DNA of 64,000 nucleotides from an uncultured Aliiroseovarius sp. (lineage in GTDB: Bacteria > Pseudomonadota > Alphaproteobacteria > Rhodobacterales > Rhodobacteraceae). The position numbers and the translations under genes are program-made. The notes under the pieces are model-generated. The model was given only the letters and a program-made list of their open reading frames with translations. It was not told the origin of the DNA and did not search any database. The stretch covers positions 186,001 through 250,000 of the forward strand of contig NZ_CANLNB010000003.1 of assembly GCF_947492455.1 (NCBI RefSeq). Direction: 5' to 3'. Shown in pieces: positions 10,253 through 19,126 of this stretch. Every line of letters begins with the position of its first letter. Positions within the stretch are counted from its first letter, which is position 1.

Positions 10253-11149
10253 ATGAGACATTCGCACACATACACACCCAAACCCGTGGTTGCAGTTGAC
10301 GGCGGCGGGACACGCTGTCGTCTCGCTTTGCGCAAAGGCGGCGTTGACACAGTGGTCGAGCTTGGGTCCGCCAATGTCACCACGGATTTTGATGCTGCCA
10401 TTGCCGAGATATCCCGCGGTTTGGATCTCTTGAGTGCGCGCTCTGGGATTGCGATGGACGAGCTATGTGGCCTGCCGGCGTATGTCGGGCTGGCTGGAGT
10501 TACCGGCCCTGTTATTGCCCAGCGCGTCGCGCAAGCTCTTCCATTTTCTCGCATACGTGTGGAAGATGACCGCCCATCTGCGCTTGTGGGCGCGCTGGGC
10601 GACCAAGATGGTATCGTTGCGCATTGCGGCACGGGTTCATTTCTGGCCGCGCAGATCGATGGTGAGCTGAGGTTTGCTGGCGGATGGGGCCCGGTTCTTG
10701 GCGATCCTGCATCGGCGCAATGGGTTGGGCGGCGCGGATTGTCCGTCACGTTGGACACGGTCGATGGCATCCGAGAAAACAGTGCATTGTCGCGGTATTT
10801 TCTGGGCAAATTTGCTGGCGCCGCGGGCATCGTGCAGTTTGCCTCGACCGCGCGCCCAGAAGAATTCGGGGCGTTGGCGCCGGCAGTCACGGCCCATGCC
10901 GCCGAGGACGACACCCTTGCCACTCAGGTCATGAATGAGGCGGTAAATGGCATTGCAGAGCTGTTGCCGATCCTTGGGTGGAAACCCGGCATGGCGATCT
11001 GCCTGACCGGAGGGATCGCCCCCCATTACGCATCCTATCTACCCGAAGAGATGCAGTGCTGCATCACCGCCCCAGCGGGTGAACCCCTGAGCGGCGCATT
11101 GTCCTTGGCCCAATCCTTCAGCAAGGAGATTGCACATGAACATCTCTGA
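10253..11149 (+). CDS. BadF/BadG-type ATPase, probable N-acetylglucosamine kinase
   Basis: 298-aa member of the ASKHA kinase superfamily. The N-terminal phosphate-1 motif AVDGGGTRCRLAL is followed by ANVTTDFD, a phosphate-2-like stretch IVAHCGTGS (~128-136), and ICLTGGIAPHYASYLP near the C-terminus, as in the BadF/BcrA group that includes eukaryotic-type GlcNAc kinase. A TTG lies 15 bp upstream, but ATG 10253 has AAAGGTG six bases before it and is preferred. The adjoining nagA supports a role in phosphorylating GlcNAc or a related amino sugar before deacetylation. Its last codons overlap the start of the truncated regulator at 11136. Confidence 0.8.
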   Translation: MRHSHTYTPKPVVAVDGGGTRCRLALRKGGVDTVVELGSANVTTDFDAAIAEISRGLDLLSARSGIAMDELCGLPAYVGLAGVTGPVIAQRVAQALPFSRIRVEDDRPSALVGALGDQDGIVAHCGTGSFLAAQIDGELRFAGGWGPVLGDPASAQWVGRRGLSVTLDTVDGIRENSALSRYFLGKFAGAAGIVQFASTARPEEFGALAPAVTAHAAEDDTLATQVMNEAVNGIAELLPILGWKPGMAICLTGGIAPHYASYLPEEMQCCITAPAGEPLSGALSLAQSFSKEIAHEHL

Positions 11150-11240
11150 TGTTCTTGACCCACATGACTGGATGGTGGATCGCTCGGGCCAGCGTAACGT
11201 ACGACTGCTCCGGACGCGCCGCGCCATCGAAAGAAAGTGA
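11136..11240 (+). pseudogene. 34-codon remnant, probably of a GntR-type regulator
   Basis: ATG 11136 has a good AAGGAG site and overlaps the kinase 3' end by 14 bp, as a real operon gene would. It encodes MNISDVLDPHDWMVDRSGQR and stops after 34 codons, ten bases before nagA. The 'LDP..W......G.R.V.L....' pattern resembles the first residues of HutC/NagR-like GntR regulators ahead of their winged helix. Such a regulator (~240 aa) commonly sits with nagA/kinase genes. I infer a large internal deletion that left the start and perhaps the last codons. Identification rests on a short stretch; a small unrelated peptide is the alternative. Confidence 0.4.
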
Positions 11241-11250
11241 CGAAAACAGG

Positions 11251-12390
11251 ATGATACAGGGCTTGGTCACATATCGTGGCGGACAGATTTTCGACGGTTC
11301 GCGGCTGATCGACGGTCACGCGATCAGTTTCGAAGATGGGCGGCGCGTGGTGTTTGGTCCCGACGCGGATGTACCTGATTTAGGCGCGGTAATTGACCTT
11401 GGCGGGGATATCTTAAGCGCCGGCTATGTGGATCTGCAGGTCAATGGCGGGGACGGGATTATGGTGGGGGACGATCCGTCGGTTGACACCCTTTTGCGGA
11501 TCGCACGTGCCCATCGCGCACTTGGCGTCACGCGCCTGTTGCCGACCCTGATCACCGACACGCCTGAGATCACGCGTGCCACGATTGCCGCAACGATTGA
11601 CGCCATTCGCGCAGGCGTGCCGGGTATCGCAGGGCTGCACCTTGAAGGCCCGCATCTGTCGGTTGCCCGCAAAGGGGCCCATGACGCGGCCCTGATCCGC
11701 CCCATGCAGGATGACGATCTGGACGAGCTGCTGGCTGCAGCCGATGCCCTGCCTTGCCTGAAAGTCACCATTGCGCCCGAGAATGTCACCGAGGCTCAGG
11801 TCACCGCGATGGCACAGGCTGGGATCCTTGTCTCGTTGGGCCACACGGATGCGGATTACGATACGTGCCGGCGCTACATGGCCGCAGGCGCGCGTTGTGT
11901 CACCCACCTGTTCAACGCGATGAGCCAACTTGGAAATCGTGAACCGGGGCTTGTTGGTGCGGCTCTTGCGTGCGGTGAGGTTTCCTCTGGCGTGATCGCT
12001 GACGCGGTGCATGTCCATCCAGAGGCTATTCGAACAGCGTGGGCTGCCAAGGCCGGGCCGGGCCGGATTTTTCTGGTCAGCGACGCGATGGCCGTCGCGG
12101 GATCGGACAAGACAGAGTTCACACTGAAAGACCGCACCATCCACCGCCGACATGGTCAGCTGACGCTTGCGGACGGCACACTGGCCGGGGCGGATCTGGA
12201 TTTGACCACTGCCATCCGGGTGATGGTCGAACAGGTTGGGCTACCGTTGGAGGCCGCATTGGGCGCGGCAACGACCGTGCCCGCGCAAATGCTGAATACC
12301 CACCTGATCGCGCCGACGACGCCAAACTGCCGAGTATCAGATCTTATCCGCATTTCGCGCGATCTGCGCACGGTGTCTGTCTTGGCATAA
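11251..12390 (+). CDS. nagA: N-acetylglucosamine-6-phosphate deacetylase
   Basis: 379-aa amidohydrolase. Seen: the metal-site/active-site landmarks GLHLEGPHL with following KGAHD, SLGHTDADYD, THLFNAMS and the catalytic VSDAMAVAG. The family hydrolyses GlcNAc-6-P to GlcN-6-P plus acetate in the cytoplasm. ATG 11251 is chosen because AACAGG precedes it and the product starts at the conserved beta-strand (LVTYRGGQIFDG). An in-frame upstream extension would run through the regulator remnant. It follows the kinase, together giving GlcNAc to GlcN-6-P. No nagB or transporter is adjacent. Confidence 0.92.
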   Translation: MIQGLVTYRGGQIFDGSRLIDGHAISFEDGRRVVFGPDADVPDLGAVIDLGGDILSAGYVDLQVNGGDGIMVGDDPSVDTLLRIARAHRALGVTRLLPTLITDTPEITRATIAATIDAIRAGVPGIAGLHLEGPHLSVARKGAHDAALIRPMQDDDLDELLAAADALPCLKVTIAPENVTEAQVTAMAQAGILVSLGHTDADYDTCRRYMAAGARCVTHLFNAMSQLGNREPGLVGAALACGEVSSGVIADAVHVHPEAIRTAWAAKAGPGRIFLVSDAMAVAGSDKTEFTLKDRTIHRRHGQLTLADGTLAGADLDLTTAIRVMVEQVGLPLEAALGAATTVPAQMLNTHLIAPTTPNCRVSDLIRISRDLRTVSVLA

Positions 12391-12395
12391 GCTGC

Positions 12396-12423
12396 CCGAT
12401 CTGGCCCGCATGGACCAGATCGG
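12396..12423. terminator. Hairpin between convergent nagA and chrA
   Basis: Perfect 9-bp arms CCGATCTGG (12396-12404) and CCAGATCGG (12415-12423), loop 10 nt, lying between the two convergent stops. No long T-run follows on either strand, so it may be a bidirectional stabilising or weak terminator structure. Confidence 0.6.
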
Positions 12424-12440
12424 CACAGCTGTAAGCCTGT

Positions 12441-13661
12441 TTAGAAGACGAGCATCCCCAATACGGCCGCGATGACGACTGTCCAGATCTCGCTCTTTTT
12501 CAGGTACATCAGCACCACGCAGGACAGGGCGAAGATCGCAGCGGGGGCCAGCAGGTTCGCCGCCTCGTTGGCGATCCCCATCAGAAGCGACAGCGCAGCG
12601 GCAATGATCATGCCAAAGACGGCGGAGCGGATCCCGGCTTGGGCCGCTTTGAAACGCGCAAGATGACTGAAGCGTTCCAACTGGCGTGCGGCCAGAATGA
12701 TCAAAGCTGCAGGAGGCGCGAAGATCGCGACCGTCGCAACCACCGCCCCCGCAAGCCCAGCGACCTTATACCCGATAAACGTCGCGCTGATCAGGATCGG
12801 GCCGGGTGTGACCTGACCCAAGGCGATGCTTGCCCCGAAATCTTCCAGCGACAGCCAGCCGTGGGCATTCACCACGGCCTCTTGGATCATCGGGATGAAG
12901 ATGTACCCGCCGCCAAACAGCAGCAGGCTCATGCCCGAGAAGACCGAGAACAATTGTAGAAGGACTGAAGTGACGTTCATCTGCGGTAGGAACAGAAACA
13001 GCCCGATACAGACCGTCAAAAGCAGGACGACAACGCGTGATCCGATGCCAAACGTTGAATGCTGGCGCGCTGTAGGTGTGGGGGTTTCTGCCTCGGCCGA
13101 CTGATGTCGCAGGATACCTATGACAGCAGCCACCGCGAAAATGCAGACGACAATCCAGATGCCACCGACGGTCAATAGCAGCACCGCAGCAATCGCGGCC
13201 ATCGCCATGTCGATTGGCCCCTGAAGGGCTTTTGCGCGCATCTTCCAGCCTGCGTTCAGGATGATCGCAGCAATCGCGGGCAGGACACCCGCCAGCGCTT
13301 TATCCGCGACCACCATGGTGCCCCACGACAAATAAAGCGCCGCAAAGCCCACCATCAAAAAGAAGGACGGCAGGATCACGGCGGCCGCACAGACCGCGCC
13401 CCCCAGTGGGCCGCGGATCTTGTCGCCGACATAGGCAACGACATTCACCGCGACTGGCCCGGGAAGCAGCATGGCCAAGGCAACACCGTCCATGATTTCG
13501 TCATCATCAAGCAGACGGTGCTTCCCCACGACCTCGGACCGAACAACCGAGATCAGCGCCATATAGCCCCCCCACGAAATGCACCCAATTTTGAAGAAAA
13601 TTAGAAACAATTGGGCGAGAGAGACCTCTTCGGCGTAGGTGCTGGCAGATTTATGCGACAT
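12441..13661 (-). CDS. chrA: ChrA-type chromate transporter (two CHR domains)
   Basis: 406-aa membrane protein with two tandem CHR half-domains. Each begins with the family pattern FKIGCISWGGYMA / SLLLFGGGYIFIP and carries a P-G motif (LPGPVAVNV; GQVTPGPILISATFIG). About ten to twelve hydrophobic segments fill the inner membrane. The family exports chromate or related oxyanions driven by ion gradients; sulfate or other anions are possible natural substrates. ATG 13661 (MSHKSAST) overlaps the end of the upstream sulfotransferase gene by 11 bp, so the two are translationally coupled. That pairing hints at sulfur-oxyanion physiology, which is inference. Confidence 0.88.
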   Translation of the reverse strand: MSHKSASTYAEEVSLAQLFLIFFKIGCISWGGYMALISVVRSEVVGKHRLLDDDEIMDGVALAMLLPGPVAVNVVAYVGDKIRGPLGGAVCAAAVILPSFFLMVGFAALYLSWGTMVVADKALAGVLPAIAAIILNAGWKMRAKALQGPIDMAMAAIAAVLLLTVGGIWIVVCIFAVAAVIGILRHQSAEAETPTPTARQHSTFGIGSRVVVLLLTVCIGLFLFLPQMNVTSVLLQLFSVFSGMSLLLFGGGYIFIPMIQEAVVNAHGWLSLEDFGASIALGQVTPGPILISATFIGYKVAGLAGAVVATVAIFAPPAALIILAARQLERFSHLARFKAAQAGIRSAVFGMIIAAALSLLMGIANEAANLLAPAAIFALSCVVLMYLKKSEIWTVVIAAVLGMLVF

Positions 13662-14637
13662 GGCGATTGATATTGCTGCTGGCGAGACGTTCTTTGATGT
13701 CTTGCATGACCGACGCCTGCGCCTTCCGTTTTTGCAGATCTGCCGGCTTTGCATTCTCCAAGGCCTGCGCTTTCAGGCGCTGGTTCTCGTCGTCAAAACC
13801 GCTCATCAACGGATAGCCCATCTTGTGCAGCGTGTCGCCCGCGACCGCTTCGAACACCGCGATGTCAGCGGCGCTCATCTCGCGCATGAACTTGTTGGTG
13901 TTCTGCGTCATGACGGGTTTCTGCACATTGGACCACATCTGCCCGGCGACCGAGGTGCTCGCCGCTTCGCGGGATTTGTGGAACTCCAACATGTCGGGAT
14001 AGAACTGGATGTTCATGAAGTCGCACAACCGGCGCAGCTCTGCTTCTGGGCGCGCGATCAGGTCGGCATAGGCGACCGAAATGAAACGATCCGACGGAAG
14101 CTTCCGGCCAAGCTCCAACGCCTTTTCTTGCTCGTCCCGCCATTGCTTTGCAATGTGATAGAACGACTTTTCGCCCACGATCGCCTTGCGAAACGAGAGC
14201 GCTGAATCGCGGCCATCGCGATGCAGGTGAATGAACTTGGCGGTCTCACCCCCGAAGCGATTGATCTCATCCGCGAAGTGCACATTCGCAAGGGATTTGC
14301 AGACCCAGTCGGTCGCCATATTGTGGCGCGCCAGTAGGTTGTGGATCTCGAAAGACACCGCGACAAGCGAGTTTTCCGTGCACGCGTCTTCCAGCGCCGC
14401 ACGATCAATCGTGCCAAGTTTCCAGCTGACTGGATTGGTTTCAACAAGCAAGCACACATCATCCACCAAGCGCGAAAACGCCTGTGGGTTCTGCAAATCG
14501 CCATAGTCCGCAAGCAAGGGCCCGAGCCTTTCCAGAATATGTGGCGGGTGAGGGGCAACGATTTCGGGGGATTGATTCAGCATGATACGCAGAAGGTTTG
14601 AACCCGACCTTTGCGTCCCAATCATGAAGTAAGGCAT
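13651..14637 (-). CDS. Sulfotransferase family protein
   Basis: 328 aa from ATG 14637, which opens directly on the PAPS 5'-phosphosulfate loop MPYFMIGTQRSGSNLLRIML. A GGAG site lies about 10 bases upstream. A 3'-phosphate-binding-like region follows (HLHRDGRDSALSFRKA), with a conserved ISVAYADLIARPEAEL helix. The family transfers sulfate from PAPS to a hydroxyl of a carbohydrate, lipid or small metabolite; the acceptor is unknown. The C-terminal ~70 residues are Lys/Gln/Asp-rich. The 3' end overlaps the chrA start. Upstream 270 bp is shared with the divergent PhnD-type gene and is AT-rich, suitable for divergent promoters. Confidence 0.8.
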   Translation of the reverse strand: MPYFMIGTQRSGSNLLRIMLNQSPEIVAPHPPHILERLGPLLADYGDLQNPQAFSRLVDDVCLLVETNPVSWKLGTIDRAALEDACTENSLVAVSFEIHNLLARHNMATDWVCKSLANVHFADEINRFGGETAKFIHLHRDGRDSALSFRKAIVGEKSFYHIAKQWRDEQEKALELGRKLPSDRFISVAYADLIARPEAELRRLCDFMNIQFYPDMLEFHKSREAASTSVAGQMWSNVQKPVMTQNTNKFMREMSAADIAVFEAVAGDTLHKMGYPLMSGFDDENQRLKAQALENAKPADLQKRKAQASVMQDIKERLASSNINRHVA

Positions 14638-14911
14638 CAGAGGTGCTCCGTTTTTGGCCACCTGCTCTGAAGTTTCAAAGGTACGGCGGCAACTTCGATA
14701 CACCACTAAAAGGAGAAAATTATTTACGTTTCGTTAACGGAAATGAAAGTCTTATTAACCTTGAGCACCTTGTTCACCGCATGACGCGACGCCGAAAAAA
14801 GCCATCTATGTAGTGAAAATATTAATTAATCCGCCCCAAGCTCGACAGCGAACTCGCAAATACATCGGCAGCGATGTGGATCGAAAACCGACGACGTCCA
14901 AAGGGGCTCAC

Positions 14912-15751
14912 ATGATCAGAAATACACTTCACTCAATCTTAGGTGGTATTTTGTGTGCGATTGCTACGCTGGGATATACCGCTTCGCCACTTCTTGCGCA
15001 GACCTATTCATTCGGCATCGTTCCACAATTCGAAGCGCGCAAGCTCGCCCGGATTTGGGAGCCGATCATCAACGAGATAGAAAAGCGCACCGGCTATGAT
15101 TTCGAGATTGTGGGATCGCCACGCATTCCGGAATTTGAAACCAGCTTCATGAATGGCGAGTTTGATTTTGCGTATATGAATCCCTACCACGCGCTGGTTG
15201 CGGCCCGGACACAGGGGTATCAGCCGCTGATCCGGGATGGCGGGCGCGAGCTGTTTGGCATTTTGGTAGTGCGCGACGATAGCGACTATCAATCGGTCGA
15301 AGACCTTGAGGGTCAAACCATCGCCTTCCCAGCCCCCAATGCGCTTGGTGCGTCACTGCTGATCCGGTCTGACTTGACCAACCAACACAATGTCGACTTC
15401 TCGCCGATGTATGTATCAACGCATGGTTCGGCATACCTGAACGTTATCCTGAACCAAGCTGCGGCCGCAGGGGGGGTGATGGGCACCTTCCGGTCGCAAC
15501 CGATCGAAATCTCAGAACAACTCCGTGTCCTTTACAAGACCACCCGTGTTCCCCCGCACCCAATCGCCGCGCATCCGCGTGTTCCTGAAGACGTTCAAAG
15601 ACAGGTCACACAAGCGTTTCTTGATCTCTGGAAAACTGGATATGGTCGCGAGCTGCTTGAACGTGTTCCGATCCGCGAGGTGATGGAATCAAGTCTGGAC
15701 GACTACACCGAATTGCAAGGAATGGGCTTGGATGCGTTCTTTGTTAAGTGA
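14912..15751 (+). CDS. PhnD-type periplasmic binding protein paired with a sensor kinase
   Basis: 279 aa with a signal peptide to about residue 30 (cleavage near LLAQ), then the phosphate/phosphite/phosphonate-binding family pattern: SFGIVPQFEARKLARIWEPI, FDFAYMNPYHALVAAR, GQTIAFPAPNALGASLL. ATG 14912 follows AAAGGGG; in-frame codons further upstream are unlikely starts. No ABC permease or ATPase is present. The gene overlaps the following hybrid kinase by 20 bp, so this protein probably presents its ligand (an oxyanion or phosphonate-like molecule) to the kinase rather than feeding transport. The ligand is not readable from sequence. Confidence 0.82.
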   Translation: MIRNTLHSILGGILCAIATLGYTASPLLAQTYSFGIVPQFEARKLARIWEPIINEIEKRTGYDFEIVGSPRIPEFETSFMNGEFDFAYMNPYHALVAARTQGYQPLIRDGGRELFGILVVRDDSDYQSVEDLEGQTIAFPAPNALGASLLIRSDLTNQHNVDFSPMYVSTHGSAYLNVILNQAAAAGGVMGTFRSQPIEISEQLRVLYKTTRVPPHPIAAHPRVPEDVQRQVTQAFLDLWKTGYGRELLERVPIREVMESSLDDYTELQGMGLDAFFVK

Positions 15752-17651
15752 TCCACCACTTTTAACGTCTGCCAAAGCCGCGATCTCCTCGGCTTTGGCT
15801 GGCGTTCGCTTCAAACTGCGCAGCCGGTTTGTCGCCCTTCTGGCCAGCATGATGTGTATCTGTGTGCTGGGCCTATCCTATATCTGGGAGCCGCGTTTAA
15901 CTCGAGAGATGACGGCCTCGCAGGTTCGGAATCTGGATCAGAACGTCGAAATTCTGTCAGATGCGCTTATCCCGTTTTTGCTCCAAAACCAGATTGGTGC
16001 CGTATTCGAGACCCTCAGCAGCATGCAAAGGCGCTATGGGAATTGGGAAACCGTTGTCCTCACGACCCCTGACGGCACAAGGCTATATCCCCTGTCCGAG
16101 GCCGACCCGGTGGTTAAGCCCGACATAATCCAGACATCGCGGACCATCGCGTTTGAAGGAAAAGAACTCGCGGTGCTTTCTGTTCGGGTCGATATTTCCG
16201 ACGATCTCGGGCAGATCCGCCGGCAAGTTCGATACCTCACAGTCCTGATCGCCGTCTTCTTCCTTGGGGCGCTTCTTGTTGTTGGCGTTCTTTTGGAGCG
16301 TTGGATTGTGAAACGCGCAGCCTTGCTGGCCTCAGCAGCGCAGCAACTGGCCCGCGGCAATTATCAAGCGAAGATTCCCCCCAGCTCAAACGATGAAATT
16401 GGCGATCTGACCAACAGCTTCTCGACGATGCGGGCGACCATCAAAGAAAACGAACAAAGCCTGATCGCATCGCGTGACGAAGCGCAGGCAGCAGCCGAGG
16501 CCAAATCACGTTTTCTGGCGACCATGAGCCACGAAATCCGCACCCCTTTGAACGGGGTCATTCCGATCGCAGAGCTTTTGCTTGAGCAAAAACTTCCGAA
16601 AGAGCAGGCGCAACTTATAGAAACAATACAGGAATCGGGGAAAGCTCTTAAAGCTATCATTGATGATATCTTGGACATCACAAAGATGGATGAGGGGAAG
16701 TTCGTCCTGCACAATGACGAGATTTCTGTCGGAAGTCTGGCGCAGAATGTCGTTGGAATTTTTCATGTTGCGGCGCAAAATAAGGGAATTTCACTTGATC
16801 TTTCTGTAGATGCGGCTTGCCCGAAAGCGGTTATGGGCGATGCAAATAGGCTTCGCCAGATACTCATCAACCTTGTGGGAAATGCGATTAAGTTCACTGC
16901 TGAAGGTGGTGTGACGCTCAGTGTGACAACAGCGGCAAAGACCAGTCCATTAAACTGCTCCATTTGCTTTGAGGTCTCCGATACCGGAATTGGAATCTCG
17001 GAACAGGATCAAACTCAAGTCTTCGAACGATTTGTCCAAGTGGATAATCGTAGTAACCGCGAGTTTCAGGGGACGGGTTTGGGGCTGTCTATCTGCAATA
17101 TGTTGGTTGCAGAAATGGGGGGCGAGTTGTCGGTCGATAGCCGCGAGGGTGAAGGCAGCCGCTTCTATTTCTCGTTGCCGTTCGACACTGTTGACATTGA
17201 ATGCGAAACTCAAGCGGACGTCGAGCGTGCCCGGGAAGTTGGTTCTTCCCAACACCAGATATCAGCAAAGCCCTCCAGTGTTCTGGTGGTCGATGATAGC
17301 AAAACAAATCTTAAAATCGCCAAAGTCATCTTGCGATCCCTCAATCACCAAGTGACGACGGCGGAAAGCGGTGAAATCGCGATTGATCTGATGCAAATAA
17401 AACAATTCGATCTGGTGTTGATGGACGTCAATATGCCCGGAATTGACGGGTTGGAAACAACGCGTCGCATCCGGAAAGGGCCACTGCAAATGGTTCAAAC
17501 TCCGATCATCGGTCTGAGCGCGAGCGCCTTTGCTGAAGATATCGAGAAATGTCTGGATGCTGGGATGAACGGCTTTCTTGCCAAGCCGTTGTCAAAGACC
17601 GATTTGGCAGCGACTCTGTCCAAACACCTTGCGCAGGCTTGCCACGTGTAA
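15732..17651 (+). CDS. Hybrid sensor histidine kinase with receiver domain
   Basis: 639 aa. Predicted order: cytoplasmic N-terminus, TM1 ~33-55, periplasmic sensor ~56-170, TM2 ~171-193, HAMP ~194-245, HisKA with ATMSHEIRTPLNGV (His near 267), HATPase with LINLVGNAIKFT, DTGIGIS and GTGLGLSICN, and a C-terminal receiver (~520-635) with LVLMDVNMPG as phospho-acceptor. The start lies inside the binding-protein gene (20-bp overlap), indicating coupled expression. No Hpt protein or output regulator is adjacent, so downstream partners are elsewhere. Confidence 0.88.
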   Translation: MRSLLSDPPLLTSAKAAISSALAGVRFKLRSRFVALLASMMCICVLGLSYIWEPRLTREMTASQVRNLDQNVEILSDALIPFLLQNQIGAVFETLSSMQRRYGNWETVVLTTPDGTRLYPLSEADPVVKPDIIQTSRTIAFEGKELAVLSVRVDISDDLGQIRRQVRYLTVLIAVFFLGALLVVGVLLERWIVKRAALLASAAQQLARGNYQAKIPPSSNDEIGDLTNSFSTMRATIKENEQSLIASRDEAQAAAEAKSRFLATMSHEIRTPLNGVIPIAELLLEQKLPKEQAQLIETIQESGKALKAIIDDILDITKMDEGKFVLHNDEISVGSLAQNVVGIFHVAAQNKGISLDLSVDAACPKAVMGDANRLRQILINLVGNAIKFTAEGGVTLSVTTAAKTSPLNCSICFEVSDTGIGISEQDQTQVFERFVQVDNRSNREFQGTGLGLSICNMLVAEMGGELSVDSREGEGSRFYFSLPFDTVDIECETQADVERAREVGSSQHQISAKPSSVLVVDDSKTNLKIAKVILRSLNHQVTTAESGEIAIDLMQIKQFDLVLMDVNMPGIDGLETTRRIRKGPLQMVQTPIIGLSASAFAEDIEKCLDAGMNGFLAKPLSKTDLAATLSKHLAQACHV

Positions 17652-18071
17652 CCGCTTACCGTCAGGTTCTTTTTTTGGCGGGGGGCGACATGACTTTAAC
17701 CGATATCACGACAGCAATTGGAAATGGATGGAAAGGCAAGTCTTTCAGCCGTACTGCGTCGGCATTCCCGTATCAAGTAATCTCGTCGCGACACCCCGCG
17801 GGGTGTAAGCACGATAACCAGCCGTCTCGTGCGTTAAAATGAACTTCACATGGGGTGGTGCAATTTCTCAAACTAACGGTGATCGGTGACGCGACGGTGA
17901 TGGCATGGAAGTGCTGTGAAACGGGCGTGGTTTTCGACTTTTGAATAGGTTTGGCCAGTCGATTTATGCGCGATTGCGTGTTGCTAGCGCTGACAAAAGG
18001 CAAACGGGTTGTGGATAAGGTGACGAGGCGTTAGGTCTCCGGACACAAAGACGCCTTGTGGAGGGTAGCAC
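17652..18071. other. Intergenic region before nadA with a perfect 16-bp palindrome
   Basis: About 420 bp with no gene I can support. It contains ACACCCCGCGGGGTGT at 17791-17806, a perfect palindrome that could be an operator or form a short hairpin. The purine-rich GGAGGG just before 18072 is the nadA ribosome binding site. I saw no match to a known NAD-regulator site. Confidence 0.55.
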
Positions 18072-19121
18072 TTGTTGGACCTGGGAAATATCCGATCCGT
18101 ACTTTCTGATAACTATGACCTCGCCCCTTCGGTCGCGCTGGCAGAGTCCATGGAAGATATCTATCGCAAGATGGATCGCGTGGTGACCCCGCCGGATTGG
18201 GTCAGTTTTGCCCCCTATGTTAAAGTCATCAACGAGCTGAAGAAGAAGCGCAACGCCGTTATTTTGGGGCATAACTACATGACCCCCGAGATCTATCACG
18301 GCGTTTCTGACTTTGTGGGCGACAGCCTGCAAATCGCAATGAAAGCGCAAGAGGTGGATGCCGAGGTTATCGTTCAGGCAGGCGTTCATTTCATGGCCGA
18401 GACGTCGAAAATTCTGAGTCCAGAAAAGACGGTTCTGATGCCGGATATGGAAGCCGGGTGCTCTTTGGCTGAAAGCACCACCGCCGACGGCATTGAGGAA
18501 ATGCGGGCCAAGTACCCGGGCGCGCCCGTGGTCACCTATGTGAACACTACCGCCGATGTAAAAGCGGCTTCGGATATTTGCTGTACCTCGTCGAATGCAC
18601 TGCAGATCGTGGACGCAATGGACAGTGATACCGTCATCATGACGCCCGATCAGTATCTGGCGCAGAACGTTGCGAACAAAAGCAAAAAGAATATCGTGTA
18701 CTGGCCTGGGTCGTGCATCGTGCACGAGCAATACACAGCCAAAGATCTGCAAGAATTCCGTGAATGGAACCCCGGCACGCGTCTGATCGCGCACCCGGAA
18801 TGCCCGCCCGATGTGGTCGCCGAGGCTGATTTCAGCGGCTCGACCGCCGGGATCATCAAATATGTGACCGATGAAAAGCCTGAAAAGGCGATGCTGATCA
18901 CCGAATGCTCGATGGCGTCGAACATTTCGGACGCCTTGCCGGGGGTCGATTTTGTCGGCCCCTGCAACATGTGCCCGTATATGAAGAAGATCTCCCTAGA
19001 AAAGATCCTGTATGTGCTGCACACGATGGAAAATCAGGTTGAAGTTGACCCTTCGGTCGCGGACGGCGCGCGCCAATCTGTTCAGAAGATGATCGACCTG
19101 TCGCGGAAGCTGGGCCTCTAG
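18072..19121 (+). CDS. nadA: Quinolinate synthase
   Basis: 349-aa [4Fe-4S] enzyme condensing iminoaspartate with dihydroxyacetone phosphate to quinolinate. Seen: GHNYMTPEI, GDSLQIA, and the three cluster cysteine contexts MEAGCSLAES, HPECPPDV and CNMCPYMKKI. The start is TTG at 18072, with GGAGGG upstream; the first ATG downstream would remove conserved N-terminal sequence. It leads the compact nadA-nadB-nadC operon (5-bp gap to nadB). Confidence 0.95.
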   Translation: MLDLGNIRSVLSDNYDLAPSVALAESMEDIYRKMDRVVTPPDWVSFAPYVKVINELKKKRNAVILGHNYMTPEIYHGVSDFVGDSLQIAMKAQEVDAEVIVQAGVHFMAETSKILSPEKTVLMPDMEAGCSLAESTTADGIEEMRAKYPGAPVVTYVNTTADVKAASDICCTSSNALQIVDAMDSDTVIMTPDQYLAQNVANKSKKNIVYWPGSCIVHEQYTAKDLQEFREWNPGTRLIAHPECPPDVVAEADFSGSTAGIIKYVTDEKPEKAMLITECSMASNISDALPGVDFVGPCNMCPYMKKISLEKILYVLHTMENQVEVDPSVADGARQSVQKMIDLSRKLGL

Positions 19122-19126
19122 CCGCA

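Noticed and set aside
9768-10313. Minus-strand 181-codon frame across the gap upstream of the amino-sugar kinase
   Set aside because: No family resemblance, no good ribosome binding site, and it overlaps the kinase start; most likely chance.
17691-17842. Small plus-strand frame starting ATGACTTTAACC after the hybrid kinase
   Set aside because: An ATG with a G-rich upstream exists, but the frame is short, of unclear composition and matches nothing; not supportable as a gene.
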